DNA from: Isochrysis galbana
Lineage: Eukaryota; Haptophyta; Isochrysidales; Isochrysidaceae
Direction of reading: 5' to 3'
Length of the DNA stretch: 64,000 nt
NCBI GenBank assembly: GCA_018136815.1
Contig: CM030934.1
Coordinates: 3,406,994-3,470,993, forward strand
Shown here one piece after another: positions 63,969 to 64,000 of the stretch (positions within the stretch are counted from its first letter, which is position 1; every line of letters begins with the position of its first letter). The notes under the pieces were generated by a model. The model was not told the DNA's origin. It ran no database searches and worked only from the letters and a program-made list of their open reading frames with translations. Made by a program: the position numbers and the translations under genes.

Positions 63969-64000
63969 CTGCGCAGCCCTCAGCGCAACTCATAGTGCGC

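Overview
The window looks like nuclear DNA of a GC-rich unicellular alga, most likely a haptophyte or a similar secondary-plastid alga (inference). The reasons are: spliced genes with short GT-AG introns (and one GC-AG intron); organelle-targeted proteins (threonine synthase, Hsp33); an accessory subunit of mitochondrial complex I; a CASTOR/POLLUX-type channel; an anoctamin; and very large amounts of (GA)n/(CT)n, homopolymer G/C runs and retroelement debris. Three runs of exactly 100 N are scaffold gaps.

Layout. 0-2 kb: 3' exons of a DUF2252 protein (+). 3.5-5 kb: a retroposon-like insertion and a dispersed repeat (family A). 5.6-8.1 kb: three-exon plastid-type threonine synthase (-). 9.3-10.4 kb: tiny three-exon NDUFS5-like complex I subunit (-), immediately followed upstream by a ~700 bp GA/CT tract. 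13.2-14.3 kb: ankyrin-repeat protein with an F-box-like start (-). 16-20.4 kb: repeats plus three decayed copies of the 3' end of one non-LTR retrotransposon family, two of them as a tail-to-tail inverted repeat. 20.9-22.1 kb: organelle-targeted Hsp33 (-). 23.5-24.9 kb: a copia scrap, a hAT-like MITE with intact ends and two further repeats. 25.2-29.2 kb: ten-exon CASTOR/POLLUX-like channel (+). 30.3-30.8 kb: 30 bp minisatellite and a TATA box. 30.9-41.4 kb: a two-exon gene for a giant (~3479 aa) membrane protein with a C-terminal anoctamin domain (+). 42.4-44.7 kb: a ~202/204 bp satellite array with dimeric order. 45-47.6 kb: repeats. 47.8-51.0 kb: large coiled-coil protein with an acyl-CoA-binding domain (-). 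52.6-53.2 kb: a chromodomain-like exon joined to a repeat. 54.5-62.4 kb: NLR-like gene (+): an N-terminal domain with a WDYASLPQ motif, NACHT ATPase, then ~36 nearly identical 28-residue LRRs; the 3' end of the repeat array carries indels. 62.6-64 kb: two short unknown ORFs.

There is no operon logic: the genes are independent. The items most worth follow-up are the algal NACHT-LRR receptor, the giant anoctamin fusion, the intact-ended MITE, and the inverted retroelement pair. All family assignments are from reading motifs by eye; no search was run.
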